A DNA stretch of 10,589 nucleotides from the NCBI GenBank assembly GCA_934409175.1, contig CAKRVX010000071.1:1-10589 (forward strand). Reading direction: 5' to 3'. Origin of the DNA: an uncultured Blautia sp. (lineage in GTDB: Bacteria > Bacillota > Clostridia > Lachnospirales > Lachnospiraceae). The translations under genes were made by a program, and so were the position numbers. Positions 1 through 6,796 of this stretch are shown here, piece by piece (position 1 is the first letter of the stretch; every line of letters starts with the position of its first letter). The notes under the pieces are model-generated. The model was not told the DNA's origin, did not search any database, and saw only the letters and a list, made by a program, of their open reading frames with translations.

Positions 1-986
1 CATGCACAGGTATTATTTCCTGTAAACTTGCCGATCATCTCATCATAACGTCCGCCGCCGCCTACACTGCCGCCGAACTCATCCATAGAAATCTCGAAGA
101 TCGGGCCTGTATAATAGGACATTCCACGTACCAAAGTCGGATCAAATGCCATCTTGAAATCTGCTGTTTTTACAGAATCAACTGTTGAAATGATCGTCTC
201 CAGATCCTCTGCAACCTTAGAATCCAGTACATCTTTTAATTTCTCTTTGATAAAGCGGACGCCTTCAATATCGGAAGTGATCTCTTTGAACATTCCCAGA
301 TAGGTATCAATACTTTCTCTGGAAAATCCTTCTTTCTCCAGTTCTTCTGCTACTCCGTCCAGACCAATCTTGTCCATCTTATCAAGAATGATAAATACTG
401 TGTCAAAACTCTCCTGTGGAAATCCACTGTACTGAGCCATTGCTTTTAAAATCTTTCTGTCATTGATACGAATAGTGAAATTGTGGAAATCCAGTTTGCC
501 CAGAAGTGTGGTAGTAGCCAGCACCAGTTCTATTTCTGCCAGGTAAGTAGGCTCGCCCAGAATATCAATATCACACTGCATAAACTGGCGGAAACGTCCT
601 CTCTGCGGTCTGTCTGCTCTCCATACATTTCCCATCTGAAGTGCCTTAAATGGAGCCGGAAGCTCGTTGGCATTATTTGAATAATATCTGGAAAGAGGCA
701 CTGTAAGGTCATAACGAAGTCCGGAATCCACCAGATCTGCTTCCTGTTTCGCCTCTTCAAGTTTGAGCTTCTCACCTCGTTTTAAAATCTTGAAGATCAG
801 CTTCTCATTTTCTCCACCCTGCTTGCTGCAAAGATTCTCAATATGTTCTACACATGGAGTTTCAATTGCTGAAAAACCAAAAGTTCCGTAAGTCTCACGA
901 ATCATGTTCATCACATAATTGCGAATCTCCATCTCTTTTGGTAAAATGTCTTTCATACCGGTTACCGGCTTTTTCTTTAACGCCAT
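1..986 (-). CDS. hisS: Histidyl-tRNA synthetase, archaeal/eukaryotic-like sequence type (3' end cut by window edge)
   Basis: This gene makes the class II synthetase that charges tRNA-His in the cytoplasm. 328 codons are visible from the ATG at 986; the rest of the catalytic domain and the anticodon-binding domain lie beyond the left edge. Seen: the strand LRYDLTVPLSRY at residues 90-101, motif 2 with RGRFRQFMQCDIDI at 129-142, and the histidine-binding segments LVRGMSYYTGPIFE at 285-298 and GGGRYD at 310-315. The LRYDLTVP and QCDxDI signatures match archaeal/eukaryotic HisRS; E. coli and Bacillus types have LRPEGT and QxGxE instead. The start is well supported by AAAGGAGG five bases upstream. 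The gene begins 12 bases after the HD-GYP stop, so it is most likely the operon's distal gene. The gap is too short for a T-box leader, so any tRNA-His-responsive control would have to act elsewhere. Confidence 0.96.
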   Translation of the reverse strand, partial: MALKKKPVTGMKDILPKEMEIRNYVMNMIRETYGTFGFSAIETPCVEHIENLCSKQGGENEKLIFKILKRGEKLKLEEAKQEADLVDSGLRYDLTVPLSRYYSNNANELPAPFKALQMGNVWRADRPQRGRFRQFMQCDIDILGEPTYLAEIELVLATTTLLGKLDFHNFTIRINDRKILKAMAQYSGFPQESFDTVFIILDKMDKIGLDGVAEELEKEGFSRESIDTYLGMFKEITSDIEGVRFIKEKLKDVLDSKVAEDLETIISTVDSVKTADFKMAFDPTLVRGMSYYTGPIFEISMDEFGGSVGGGGRYDEMIGKFTGNNTCA

Positions 987-998
987 ATTGTCCTCCTT

Positions 999-1577
999 TT
1001 ACCGCGTCGTCTTTTTATCTTTATGAACAACTCTCTGGAATGCAAGAAAAACCTGCATGTCAAAGTTTTTCACTTCATCAATCATCAATTCCATCACTGT
1101 GGAGATATCAAACCCTCTTCTGTATGGCCGGTCTGAAATCAAAGCCGCATATACGTCGCAGACTCTCAGAATCCGGGCCCCTATCGGAATCTCTTCTCCT
1201 GCCTTATTGGATGGATATCCGCTTCCATCATAATTCTCATGATGATACAGAATACTTTCCAGCACAAAGTCTGAATATCCCTGTCCTTTCAGTTCCTCAT
1301 ATCCCAATGTAGAGTGCATACGGACATACTTCAATTCTTCAATCACCAACGGGTCCTGTTCCTGCCCGTTGATATAACTTGTCAGTTTCAGTTTTCCAAT
1401 ATCATGGAGCATTCCCGCAATCGCCAGATCATAACACTGCTCGTGGGGCAGTCCCAATTCTTCAGCTACTGCATAAGCCAGATTGCTCACCAGCATTCCA
1501 TGATGTAATTCTGATGACAGGTCAAATTCCAGAATTCTCTGCTGAGAACCGGCTACTGTCTTTTGTACTGTACTCAA
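999..1577 (-). CDS. Stand-alone HD-GYP domain phosphodiesterase (predicted c-di-GMP hydrolase)
   Basis: 192 residues from a TTG start, nearly all one HD-GYP domain with no receiver, PAS or membrane segment. Visible metal and substrate residues, numbered from the TTG: His26 in the first helix, the HD pair at 58-59 within LHDIGK, His88 in MHSTLGYE, HHE at 112-114, the family signature DGSGYP at 117-122, and DVYAALISDRPYR from 141. HD-GYP enzymes open c-di-GMP to pGpG or GMP using a two- or three-metal centre; the activity here is inferred from intact motifs. The TTG at 1577 is preferred because GGGAGGG lies six bases upstream and it removes the overlap with hemZ. An in-frame ATG at 1604 has no good Shine-Dalgarno. 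With hemZ 17 bases upstream and hisS 12 bases downstream, it should be co-transcribed with the alarmone gene rel. With no sensor domain, control is probably by expression or by a partner protein. Confidence 0.9.
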   Translation of the reverse strand: MSTVQKTVAGSQQRILEFDLSSELHHGMLVSNLAYAVAEELGLPHEQCYDLAIAGMLHDIGKLKLTSYINGQEQDPLVIEELKYVRMHSTLGYEELKGQGYSDFVLESILYHHENYDGSGYPSNKAGEEIPIGARILRVCDVYAALISDRPYRRGFDISTVMELMIDEVKNFDMQVFLAFQRVVHKDKKTTR

Positions 1578-1583
1578 AGTATT

Positions 1584-1590
1584 CCCTCCC
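1584..1590 (-). promoter_or_regulatory. Ribosome binding site deciding the TTG start of the HD-GYP gene
   Basis: The transcript reads GGGAGGG here, six bases before TTG at 1577-1575. No comparable site precedes the in-frame ATG at 1604, which would also place the gene inside the hemZ stop region. This favours the shorter protein. Confidence 0.7.
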
Positions 1591-1594
1591 GGTT

Positions 1595-3097
1595 TTACAG
1601 CCATGTATTGATCGCTGTCCGTTTTCTCTGGATCATTTCATCAATACGTGAAATATAATTGGAAACATCTTTCACATTTTCTACTCGCTCAATTCTGTTT
1701 CCATGGTCAAAGACCAGTTTGGAAGAACCACCTGCCCCCAATGCAATGATCGGCTGTTTTTCCTCCATAATCAGTATATTGTAAATTCCGGCTTTGTCAA
1801 CCTTTGCATAGCCAACATTTTCGAAATTTCCTTTCATATTCTTCTGTCTGTACAGATAATACGGTCCCATTCCCATTTCATAAGCTGTTTTCATGGTAAG
1901 ATCCATGATTTCCTGATTATTTTCAAAAGACATTTCCTGGTATTTTTCTTTGAAAATATTCAGCCTTGCTGCACGTTTCACAGCCAGAGAATGAACCGTC
2001 AGACTGTCAGGTGCCAATTCCTGTACCTGTTTCAGGGTACGCTCGACCATGGAAATATCTTCCCCCGGAAGTCCTACGATCAGATCCATATTGATATTAT
2101 CATATCCCAGTTCTCTTGCCAGATAAAAGGCCTCTTTTGTCTGTTCAACTGTATGTCTGCGTCCTATAATATCCAGAGTTTCCTGGTTCATAGTCTGGGG
2201 ATTTACAGAAATCCTGGTTACCGGATATTCCTGAATAGCCTGCAGTTTCTCCCTTGTAATGCTGTCTGGTCTGCCTGCTTCTATGGTAAATTCTACAAGC
2301 CCATTATATCCGAAAGTTTCTCCCACGGTATCAAGAAGTTTCCGGATCTGATGAGGCAACAGTGTTGTCGGAGTACCACCACCTATATAAATAGTATCCA
2401 GTTTTCTTCCCTTCATCATTCGGGCAGTTTCACGGACTTCTCTGCACAGAGCATCCACGTACTCATCTACTCTCTTTTCCCATACTTTCAACGGATAAGA
2501 ACTGAAAGAACAATACAAACAGATACTGGGGCAGAATGGAATTCCAATATACAGACTGTATCCATTCTCATAATCAATATCTTTAAGGATTTTCCTCTCT
2601 CTGTTTGCAATAGTTAGAGCAAGTGCTGTTTTCTGGGGACTTACCAGATATTTTTCACGCATTTGCTGTGCCGCTTCTGTATTTTTCATTCCAGATTCGA
2701 TCATTCCCATCGCCAGTTTGGCAGGACGTATTCCTGTAAGATTCCCCCACGGAAGTGTTCTTCCTGTCAGTTTCACAAGCAGGTGATACAATGCATATTT
2801 AATACTGTCTTTATTCTCTTTTCTTAATTTATGAGGATCTGTAATCTTTTCATCCTTAATCACACTGGCGGTTATCACACCTTTTCTTTCATGTGTCTCT
2901 TCTGAGAGATCCTCGCTCTGTTCGTATCGAATCAGATAACTGTCAGTATCCCGTTCCACACGGAAGCGGAGGTCATACTCTGCTTCGTCTCTTTCATAAA
3001 GAGTATGTATCTCCGCTTCGGGATAAAACGCTTTGATCAATTCATAAACATCATGTTCAAATTCTCTGTTCTCAAACAGAATGCCAATTTTATACAA
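1595..3097 (-). CDS. hemZ: HemZ-type radical SAM protein (coproporphyrinogen dehydrogenase family)
   Basis: A 500-residue radical SAM enzyme of the HemN/HemW/HemZ group. From the preferred TTG start it has an N-terminal domain of roughly 175 residues ending in LPWGNLTGIRP, typical of HemZ. The radical SAM core follows, with the 4Fe-4S ligands C189, C193 and C196 in PFCPSICLYCSF, then YIGGGTPT around 237-244 and VGLPGE further on. HemN relatives decarboxylate coproporphyrinogen III oxygen-independently, whereas HemW is a heme chaperone. Clostridia often keep hemZ without a full heme pathway, so the substrate here is uncertain. The reading frame stays open upstream to 3283, but that extension lies inside the hydrolase gene and does not look like a HemZ N-terminus. 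The TTG at 3097 follows AAAAGAGG by ten bases and gives MYKIGILFENREFEHD. It overlaps the preceding gene by eight bases, suggesting coupled translation. Confidence 0.9.
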   Translation of the reverse strand: MYKIGILFENREFEHDVYELIKAFYPEAEIHTLYERDEAEYDLRFRVERDTDSYLIRYEQSEDLSEETHERKGVITASVIKDEKITDPHKLRKENKDSIKYALYHLLVKLTGRTLPWGNLTGIRPAKLAMGMIESGMKNTEAAQQMREKYLVSPQKTALALTIANRERKILKDIDYENGYSLYIGIPFCPSICLYCSFSSYPLKVWEKRVDEYVDALCREVRETARMMKGRKLDTIYIGGGTPTTLLPHQIRKLLDTVGETFGYNGLVEFTIEAGRPDSITREKLQAIQEYPVTRISVNPQTMNQETLDIIGRRHTVEQTKEAFYLARELGYDNINMDLIVGLPGEDISMVERTLKQVQELAPDSLTVHSLAVKRAARLNIFKEKYQEMSFENNQEIMDLTMKTAYEMGMGPYYLYRQKNMKGNFENVGYAKVDKAGIYNILIMEEKQPIIALGAGGSSKLVFDHGNRIERVENVKDVSNYISRIDEMIQRKRTAINTWL

Positions 3098-3719
3098 ATG
3101 GATTATACCTCTTTTCGTAACCAATGGTGGTAGATGCATCATGTCCTGGGAATACTTCCGTTTCCTCAGGCAGGGAATCCACCAGTTTGTGCAGACTTCT
3201 GACGATATCTGCCGTGCTCCCTCCCGGAAAATCAGTTCTTCCCACAGATCCGTAGAAAACAGTATCTCCGCTGAAAAGTACATCTTCCTCTTTTATATAA
3301 TAGCAGCAGCTTCCCTTCGTGTGCCCCGGGGTATGAATCATCTGAACAGTAAATCCAGCCAGCTGAAAAACTTCCAGATCAGTCAGAAATACATCCGGTG
3401 TGATCGAACAGTCTCTGCCATAATGAGAAGTCATATTTACAGATGGATCACGAAGCATTTCTTCCTCCTGGCGACAGGCATAAATTGGAATATTATATCT
3501 CTCCTTCACAGCCTGTGCTGCCATAATATGGTCAAAATGTCCATGTGTCAGAAGGACTGCCACTGGGGTTCCTTCCATCTGTGTAACTTTCTCATAAATT
3601 TTATCCGGACAGTCCGCCGGATCGATCAGGATCATCTCACCTGTGGTTTTATTTTTCAGGAAATAACAATTGGTATATACAGGACCAAGGATACACTTCT
3701 GCAATTCTAAATTCTTCAT
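3090..3719 (-). CDS. Metallo-beta-lactamase-fold hydrolase, YcbL/YqgX (glyoxalase II-like) family
   Basis: 209 residues, a single metallo-beta-lactamase domain with a complete two-metal site: H59, H61, D63 and H64 in THGHFDH, H133 in HTPGHTKGS, D152 in FSGDTVF, and H193 in FPGHD. The segment GSVGRTDFPGG at 157-167 and the TTIGYEKRYNP ending are characteristic of the short glyoxalase II-like YcbL/YqgX group. These enzymes hydrolyse thioesters such as S-lactoylglutathione in vitro, but Clostridia generally lack glutathione, so the physiological substrate is unknown. The ATG at 3719 has AAGGA six bases upstream. A TTG at 3755 would overlap the rel stop codon but has no Shine-Dalgarno, so I leave those 12 codons out. 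It starts 32 bases after rel and overlaps hemZ by eight bases, so all three should be on one transcript. In Bacillus the slot directly after relA is held by dtd. Confidence 0.92.
   Translation of the reverse strand: MKNLELQKCILGPVYTNCYFLKNKTTGEMILIDPADCPDKIYEKVTQMEGTPVAVLLTHGHFDHIMAAQAVKERYNIPIYACRQEEEMLRDPSVNMTSHYGRDCSITPDVFLTDLEVFQLAGFTVQMIHTPGHTKGSCCYYIKEEDVLFSGDTVFYGSVGRTDFPGGSTADIVRSLHKLVDSLPEETEVFPGHDASTTIGYEKRYNPFV
3108..3115 (-). promoter_or_regulatory. Ribosome binding site deciding the TTG start of hemZ
   Basis: The transcript reads AAAAGAGG inside the last codons of the upstream hydrolase gene, ten bases before TTG at 3097-3095. Spacing is slightly long and the site is moderate in strength, which fits a coupled, overlapping gene. 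No ATG in frame nearby has a better site. Confidence 0.55.
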
Positions 3720-3751
3720 GGAAATTCCTTTCTTTTTAACTGTTAGAGTTA

Positions 3752-6082
3752 TCAACCGGTGGTTCTCTCTACATCAATAATACTGTCTACCTGACGTATT
3801 TTCTCGATCAGAGATCTTAATTCCTCTTTACTTCCAATCTCAAAGCTCATGGAAATGGTAGCCTTCTCCTGTTTACTTGTACGGCTGTTAATACTTCTCA
3901 GGTCAATTTTCCTTTCTGTAAAGATCTTCGATAGATCAACCAGGAGTCCTGTACGATTATTTGCATAAACCTGGATTTCTGCCATATATTTTTCAGCCTG
4001 TTTTGTATCCGGCTGCTGCCATTCTGCTTCAATCAGACGTGTACGGTCCAGTTCAGACATATTCAGAACATTGATACAATCTGTACGATGAATAGTGATT
4101 CCACGACCTCTGGTGACAAATCCTACAATCTCATCTCCTGGAATCGGGTTACAGCATTTCGAGAAACGAACTGCCACATCATGGATTCCTTTTACCACAA
4201 TGCCGCTCTTACTTTTTGTGACATGCAGTTTCTCCTGTGTCTCGCCTGCTGCCTCCAAAACCTGTTCATCTGTAAGATTTTTCTTATTTTCTTTATCGTA
4301 TGCTTCTACCAGTTTGTTAAAAACCTGGCCTTCTTTCAGTCCGCCATGACCAATAGCTGCCAGAACAGAATCCCAGTCTCTGAACCCATATTTATGCATA
4401 ACTGCATCCATATACTGGCTTTTTGTATAATTGCTGATCTTAAAGCCCTTTGCCTTGGCATATTGAGCCAGCATCTCTTTACCCTTCAGAATGTTATCTT
4501 CCTTCAGTTCTTTTTTAAACCACTGGTTAATCTTATTCTTTGCCTGGGTACTTTTTACAAGTTTCAGCCAGTCACGACTTGGTCCCTGGGAATTCTGAGA
4601 TGTGATGATCTCGATTCTGTCTCCATTCTTAATCTGATATTCTATAGGAACAAGCTTGCCATTTACCCTGGCACCTACCATCTTGTTTCCAACTGCACTG
4701 TGTACACTATAGGCAAAATCTACAGGAGTCGAACCGCTTGGAAGAGTTTTCACATCTCCCTGGGGTGTAAAGCAGTAAACACTGTCTGCAAAAAGATCCA
4801 GATCATTTTTCAGAAGGCTCATAAATTCTTTGTTATCAGACATATCTCTCTGCCATTCCAGGATCTGCCGCAGCCAGTTAAGTTTCTCTTCTTCACTTTT
4901 ACCTACCGGAACCTTCCCGTCTGAAGATTCCTTATATTTCCAATGTGCCGCAATACCATATTCTGCAGTCTTATGCATTTCAAAAGTACGGATCTGGATT
5001 TCAAATGGCTGACCATTTGGTCCGATCAGTGTAGTATGCAGAGACTGATACATATTCGGCTTTGGCATTGCAATATAATCTTTGAATCTTCCGGGAATAG
5101 GCTTATACATTTCATGAATTACACCAAGAGCCGCATAACAGTCTTTGACTGTATCTACCAGAATACGTACTGCAAAAAGATCATAGATCTGATCAATGGT
5201 TTTATCCTGATTGACCATTTTTTTATATATACTGAAGAAATGTTTGACTCGTCCGTCCACCTGTGCCTTAATCTTTGCCTCTTCCATATGATGCTTGACT
5301 TCTTTTACAATGGCACCTACAAACGCTTCTCTTTCGCTTTTGCGAAGAGCTACTTTTTCTACCAGATCATAATATACATCCGGCTTCAGATATTTCAGAG
5401 ACAGATCATCCAGTTCTACCTTAATCTTGGAAATACCAAGGCGCATGGCAATGGGAGCATAAATATCCATTGTCTCCCTTGCTTTCTCCTGCTGCTTTTC
5501 AGGACGCATATACTGTAATGTACGCATATTGTGCAGACGGTCTGCCAGTTTGATCAGGATTACACGGATATCCTTTGCCATGGCAAGAAACATCTTTCGA
5601 AGATTCTCTGCCTGCACTTCTACTTTATCAGCAGAATAGGATAACTGTCCCAGTTTGGTCACTCCATCTACAAGAAGCGCTACTTCAGATCCGAATTCCT
5701 TCTCTACTTCCTCATAGGTCATCCAGGTATCCTCCACTGCATCGTGAAGGAGTCCTGCTACAATAGTTTCTTTATCCAATTCCAGATCAGCCAGAATAAT
5801 GGCTACACATAACGGATGGATAATATATGGCTCACCGGATTTACGTTTCTGTCCTTCATGTGCTTCACTGGCCACCCTGTACGCTTTCTCAATCATGGAA
5901 ATATCAGTTGAAGGGTGATACTTCAGCACACTGTTGATCAGCTCTTTATAAAGCACCTCCGGACTTGTAAAATCATGCATGGATTTTACTGCTGCATCCG
6001 CTTTCTTTACAGATTCCAGTTTTTCCTTTTCCACCTGCATGTCATCTTTCTTAGGTTCTGTACTTTTATTTGTATCTGCCAT
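3752..6082 (-). CDS. relA: Bifunctional (p)ppGpp synthetase/hydrolase, long RSH family (Rel)
   Basis: 776 residues. It makes (p)ppGpp from ATP and GTP/GDP on starved ribosomes and also degrades it, setting the stringent response. Domains in order: a Lys/Glu-rich N-terminus of about 35 residues; the HD hydrolase with HDAVEDT at 113-119 and DRLHNMRT at 181-188, so the hydrolase site looks intact; the synthetase with the basic RFKD motif at 332-335, YQSLHT at 345-350 and IAAHWKYK at 377-384; TGS near 436-496; a helical region; the conserved-cysteine domain with CCNPIPGDE at 643-651; and ACT at about 700-776. RXKD (not EXDD) marks bifunctional Rel enzymes rather than synthetase-only RelA. The ATG at 6082 follows AGGTGG by five bases. 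An ATG nine codons earlier lacks a site. It lies 36 bases after apt, an arrangement shared with Bacillus (apt-relA). Confidence 0.97.
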   Translation of the reverse strand: MADTNKSTEPKKDDMQVEKEKLESVKKADAAVKSMHDFTSPEVLYKELINSVLKYHPSTDISMIEKAYRVASEAHEGQKRKSGEPYIIHPLCVAIILADLELDKETIVAGLLHDAVEDTWMTYEEVEKEFGSEVALLVDGVTKLGQLSYSADKVEVQAENLRKMFLAMAKDIRVILIKLADRLHNMRTLQYMRPEKQQEKARETMDIYAPIAMRLGISKIKVELDDLSLKYLKPDVYYDLVEKVALRKSEREAFVGAIVKEVKHHMEEAKIKAQVDGRVKHFFSIYKKMVNQDKTIDQIYDLFAVRILVDTVKDCYAALGVIHEMYKPIPGRFKDYIAMPKPNMYQSLHTTLIGPNGQPFEIQIRTFEMHKTAEYGIAAHWKYKESSDGKVPVGKSEEEKLNWLRQILEWQRDMSDNKEFMSLLKNDLDLFADSVYCFTPQGDVKTLPSGSTPVDFAYSVHSAVGNKMVGARVNGKLVPIEYQIKNGDRIEIITSQNSQGPSRDWLKLVKSTQAKNKINQWFKKELKEDNILKGKEMLAQYAKAKGFKISNYTKSQYMDAVMHKYGFRDWDSVLAAIGHGGLKEGQVFNKLVEAYDKENKKNLTDEQVLEAAGETQEKLHVTKSKSGIVVKGIHDVAVRFSKCCNPIPGDEIVGFVTRGRGITIHRTDCINVLNMSELDRTRLIEAEWQQPDTKQAEKYMAEIQVYANNRTGLLVDLSKIFTERKIDLRSINSRTSKQEKATISMSFEIGSKEELRSLIEKIRQVDSIIDVERTTG

Positions 6083-6087
6083 CTTTT

Positions 6088-6093
6088 CCACCT
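6088..6093 (-). promoter_or_regulatory. Ribosome binding site deciding the rel start
   Basis: The transcript reads AGGTGG five bases before the ATG at 6082-6080. The earlier in-frame ATG at 6109-6107 is preceded only by GCACAGTTA, with no Shine-Dalgarno match, so the shorter protein is favoured. Confidence 0.6.
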
Positions 6094-6118
6094 GCCTGTC
6101 CTGCACCATTAACTGTGC

Positions 6119-6643
6119 TTATTTACCTTCGTAGCGAATTACAGAGTCAACATTGTATCCTTTCAGTTTTTCACGGCCATGTAACCCTTCCAGTTCCATA
6201 AGGAATACAACCTTCACTACTTCGCCGCCAAGTTCTTCTACAAGTTTGATCGCAGCCTCAATAGTTCCGCCTGTAGCAATCAGATCATCAATAATCACAA
6301 CTTTCTGTCCTGGCTTAATGGAATCCTTGTGCATTTCAATTGTCGCACTGCCGTATTCCAGATCATAACTTGCTGAAACTGTTTCGCATGGAAGTTTACC
6401 TTTCTTTCTTACCGGCACAAATGGTTTATGAAGATTATACGCGATAGGCATACCAAAAATAAATCCTCTGGATTCAGTTCCAACGATCACATCTACATCC
6501 ACATCTTTCAGGCAGTCCTGCATAGAATCAATTGCCAGCTGCAGACCATCAGCATCCTGAAGAATGCTTGTCACATCCCTGAAAATAATACCTGGTTCCG
6601 GAAAATCCGGTATGCTTCTTACGTATTCTTCAATTTTTTTCAT
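6119..6643 (-). CDS. apt: Adenine phosphoribosyltransferase
   Basis: 174 residues, the usual family length. It converts adenine and PRPP to AMP and pyrophosphate, the purine salvage step, in the cytoplasm. Seen: the N-terminal IPDFPEPGIIFRDVT at 11-25, GTESRGFIFG at 55-64 near the base-binding site, the flexible catalytic loop region around PVRKKGKLP at 77-85, and the PRPP-binding motif VVIIDDLIATGGT at 115-127. The ATG at 6643 has GGAGG eight bases upstream. The frame stays open to 6736, but that stretch is AT-rich leader DNA, translates to a Tyr/Ile/Lys-rich segment unlike the family, and extends past the predicted transcription start. It is the first gene after the promoter at 6727-6755. 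Because AMP feeds the purine pools that (p)ppGpp synthesis uses and controls, co-transcription with rel makes physiological sense. Confidence 0.97.
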   Translation of the reverse strand: MKKIEEYVRSIPDFPEPGIIFRDVTSILQDADGLQLAIDSMQDCLKDVDVDVIVGTESRGFIFGMPIAYNLHKPFVPVRKKGKLPCETVSASYDLEYGSATIEMHKDSIKPGQKVVIIDDLIATGGTIEAAIKLVEELGGEVVKVVFLMELEGLHGREKLKGYNVDSVIRYEGK

Positions 6644-6726
6644 CTTAATTTCCTCCAAACCTTTATAATCTATGAATAAAAGAACTTTTTGATATATTTT
6701 TCTTATATAAATCATAAATATTTTAT
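6644..6726 (-). promoter_or_regulatory. AT-rich 5' leader of the apt operon
   Basis: About 77 bases of leader follow the predicted start site near 6720. They are very AT-rich and contain only weak imperfect inverted repeats plus the GGAGG ribosome binding site near 6652-6656. I see no recognisable riboswitch, T-box or purine aptamer core. Confidence 0.4.
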
Positions 6727-6755
6727 AGTATAGCACCTTTTTATTTGAGAATCAA
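6727..6755 (-). promoter_or_regulatory. Predicted sigma-A promoter of the apt-rel-hisS operon, extended -10
   Basis: On the minus strand a -35 box TTGATT (6755-6750, four of six matches to consensus) and a -10 box TATACT (6732-6727, five of six) are separated by exactly 17 bases. The -10 is preceded by TGC, giving an extended TGn element. Predicted initiation is near 6720, about 77 bases before the apt ATG. The surrounding DNA is the most AT-rich stretch of the window and the only gap longer than 100 bases, which supports a real promoter. No intrinsic terminator is seen between recJ and this site, so read-through from recJ is possible. Confidence 0.75.
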
Positions 6756-6796
6756 TCCTTACAGCATATTGACTTTTTTACCTCTTTTATGAAATC

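Noticed and set aside
987..998. Possible T-box leader before hisS
   Set aside because: The gap to the HD-GYP gene is only 12 bases, filled by the ribosome binding site; no leader can fit.
1703..2617. Long plus-strand open frame opposite hemZ (also similar ones at 4088-4924 and 9006-9530)
   Set aside because: They lie antisense to clear conserved genes, lack Shine-Dalgarno sites, and encode Cys/His/Phe/Ile-rich sequence with no recognisable domain.
3098..3283. Upstream extension of the hemZ frame to 3283 (62 more codons)
   Set aside because: It lies entirely inside the well-supported hydrolase gene, has no Shine-Dalgarno, and encodes Trp/Cys/Arg-rich sequence unlike a HemZ N-terminus.
3737..3751. 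Small inverted repeat TAACT/AGTTA between rel and the hydrolase gene
   Set aside because: Only five base pairs, mostly A-T, with no U-tract after it; too weak for a terminator.
3720..3755. TTG start for the hydrolase at 3755, overlapping the rel stop
   Set aside because: No ribosome binding site, while the ATG at 3719 has AAGGA six bases upstream and gives the normal family N-terminus.
6083..6109. Earlier ATG for rel at 6109
   Set aside because: No Shine-Dalgarno; the ATG at 6082 has AGGTGG at good spacing.
6644..6736. Upstream extension of apt to 6736
   Set aside because: It crosses the predicted transcription start and -10 region, lacks a ribosome binding site, and translates to AT-biased residues not found in the family.
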